Assembly (NCBI GenBank): GCA_965216645.1
Contig: CBDCGJ010000017.1
Span: 15,075-79,074, forward strand
DNA: 64,000 nucleotides
Source: CBDCGJ01 sp965216645
GTDB lineage: Bacteria; Pseudomonadota; Alphaproteobacteria; GCA-2731375
Reading direction: 5' to 3'
Part shown: piece by piece, positions 62,679 to 64,000 of the stretch
Layout of the letters: each line of letters begins with the position of its first letter
Position numbering within the stretch: the first letter of the stretch is position 1
Notes under the pieces: generated by a model
Database searches by the model: none
Told to the model about the DNA's origin: nothing
What the model saw: only the letters and a program-made list of their open reading frames with translations
Translations under genes and position numbers: made by a program

Positions 62679-64000
62679 ACAATTCATCCGGGCCCTCCGC
62701 GCCTCCGAAGTCCGGGTCTCCGTCGCCGAGGCGGATCGAGGCCCATGAGGTGATCGCGACGTTCGGTTATGAAAACCGGCAGCTGCTGAAGGACGCCTTG
62801 GGCGTCACCATGGCCAAGTCGGTCGAGGAGAAGGAACGCTTCGACGAGACCTTCGACCTGTTCTTCGCCCCGCGACGAATTCCGCGAAACTCTGCCCGAG
62901 GACAGCGACGAGTCGTTCGGTGAGGGCGACGCCGAGACCGGCAACGAATTGGCCGATCTGCTGCTCGACGGCGATCAGCAGGAACTGGCCCAGCGCATGG
63001 AACAGGCGGCCAATGCCTCGAATGTCGGCAATATCCGCTTCTTCACCCAGCGCGGCTATTTCACCCGGCGCCTGGTCGACGAGATGGGCCTGCGCGAGTT
63101 GGAACGGATGATCGCCGAGATCGACCGGGACTATGCCGAAGGCGCGGAGATGGCGGAGGCGCTGGAAGCCGGGCGCAACCAGCTTCTGGAACAGGCCCGC
63201 GGCTTCGTCGAGCGTCAGTTCGAACTCTATGCCCGTTCCGCCGGCGAGCAACTACGAGAAGAGTTCCTGCAGCAAACCCGCCTTTCCAATGTCGATCCGC
63301 GCGACTTCCAGCGGATGAGCCGGGTGGTCCGCCGCATGGCCAAGAAACTGGCCTCACGCTACATGCGCCGGCATAAGCAGGCCCGGCGCGGTCAGCTCGA
63401 TGTGCGCCGCACGCTCAGGGTCAACATGGCCAATGACGGCGTGCCCTTCAACACGATCTGGAAGCAGAAGAAAGTGGACCGGCCGAAGATCGTCGCGATC
63501 TGCGACGTCAGTCGCTCCGTCGCGGCCGCCGCGCGCTTTCTGCTGATGTTCCTCTACAGCCTCAACGAGGTGATCTCGGAACTGCACAGCTACGCCTTCT
63601 CCAGCGAGCTGGTGGAGATCAGCGACGAGCTGGAGAACCACGCCATCGAGGACGCGATCCCGGAGATCCTGCGCAAGATCGGCTTCCGCCCGACCGACTA
63701 CGGCCAGGCCCTGCGCGACCTGCGCGACGAGCATTTCGATCATATCGATCGGCGTACCACGGTGATCTTCCTGGGCGACGCCCGCTCCAACTACACCGAC
63801 CCGGAAGCCCAGATCATGCGCCAGATCCATGAGCGCAGCCGCCGCGTCATCTGGCTCAACCCGGAGCCGGAAACCTTCTGGGGCACCGGCGACAGCGAAA
63901 TGCCCAAATACCGCCCCTTCTGCCACGTCGCCAAAACCTGCAACACCATCAAACAACTCGAACGCGTCATCGACGATTTGCTCAGGGCAACGACACGGGC
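62662..64000 (+). pseudogene. CoxE-like VWA-domain protein, two frameshifts, open at the window edge
   Basis: From TTG 62662 the frame reads QQPLEQFIRALRASEVRVSVAEA and is then broken at about 62735. Removing one G restores IEAHEVIATFGYENRQLLKDALGV. A second break near 62868 (CCCC) is likewise cured by removing one C (FARDEFRETLPEDSDE). The rest is open to the edge and includes the VWA core VAICDVSRSVAAAARF and VIFLGDARSNYTDPEA, with an Asp-x-Ser-x-Ser metal site. The protein should partner the MoxR ATPase. Both breaks are single extra bases in G or C runs, as at the left end, so they may be artefacts. Confidence 0.75.

Overview
The window is a high-GC chromosomal segment that looks alphaproteobacterial. 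The clues are the lipid A block (ABC exporter, DUF374 acyltransferase, WaaA, LpxK, LpxL-like), the TldE-CysQ pair, the long alphaproteobacterial-type dCTP deaminase, the GTG/ATGA-overlapped operons and the abundant dispersed palindromic repeats. No rRNA, tRNA, CRISPR array or phage module was seen.

Layout. Positions 1-4350 hold an FAD oxidoreductase, an IS110-family element, an N-carbamoyl-D-amino-acid hydrolase and a RES toxin, and every coding region there is frameshifted. A second copy of the same IS at 9672-11047 differs from the first by 20 inserted bases and no substitutions. This points to consensus errors at low-quality sequence rather than real decay. Positions 4356-6030 are AT-richer and hold a RES/Xre toxin-antitoxin module with an unrecognised third gene. 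Positions 6251-9508 hold a three-gene sugar/glycan cassette (RmlC-like cupin, HpcH-type aldolase, GT2) between a truncated and an intact copy of an EthD-domain gene. Positions 11.5-22.3 kb hold a lipoprotein, dCTP deaminase, TldE, a CysQ-like phosphatase, a FIST sensor with its histidine kinase, a serralysin-like RTX protease and a carboxyltransferase. Positions 22.3-30.4 kb are mostly housekeeping and catabolic (M48 protease with two YbjQ proteins, GST, acyl-CoA dehydrogenase, molybdopterin oxidoreductase). Positions 30.5-36.3 kb form one overlapping lipid A/LPS operon. PurC, a methyltransferase, MerC and a CDF transporter follow. A junction of two broken genes lies at 39.7 kb, then two HxlR-type regulators, each divergent from a redox enzyme gene. 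Positions 46-52 kb hold a choloylglycine-hydrolase-like enzyme, an M23 peptidase, XseA, PurD and a diiron protein.

From 52.8 to 61.7 kb there is an acyl-CoA catabolic region: two acyl-CoA dehydrogenases, two paralogous APH-type kinases resembling the kinase half of ACAD10/11, a LysR regulator and an MFS transporter, interrupted by a different IS110-family element. A MoxR ATPase and a VWA protein end the window; the VWA gene is again broken by two single-base insertions.

The non-coding structure is rich. It includes (i) a palindromic repeat used as the insertion target by both copies of the first IS, (ii) an approximately 85-95 bp GTCATCCCGG...CCGGGATGAC repeat found between genes and once in frame inside an acyl-CoA dehydrogenase gene, and (iii) three doublets of a 21-bp palindrome, each doublet spaced 76-78 bp, around the acyl-CoA dehydrogenase/LysR pair.
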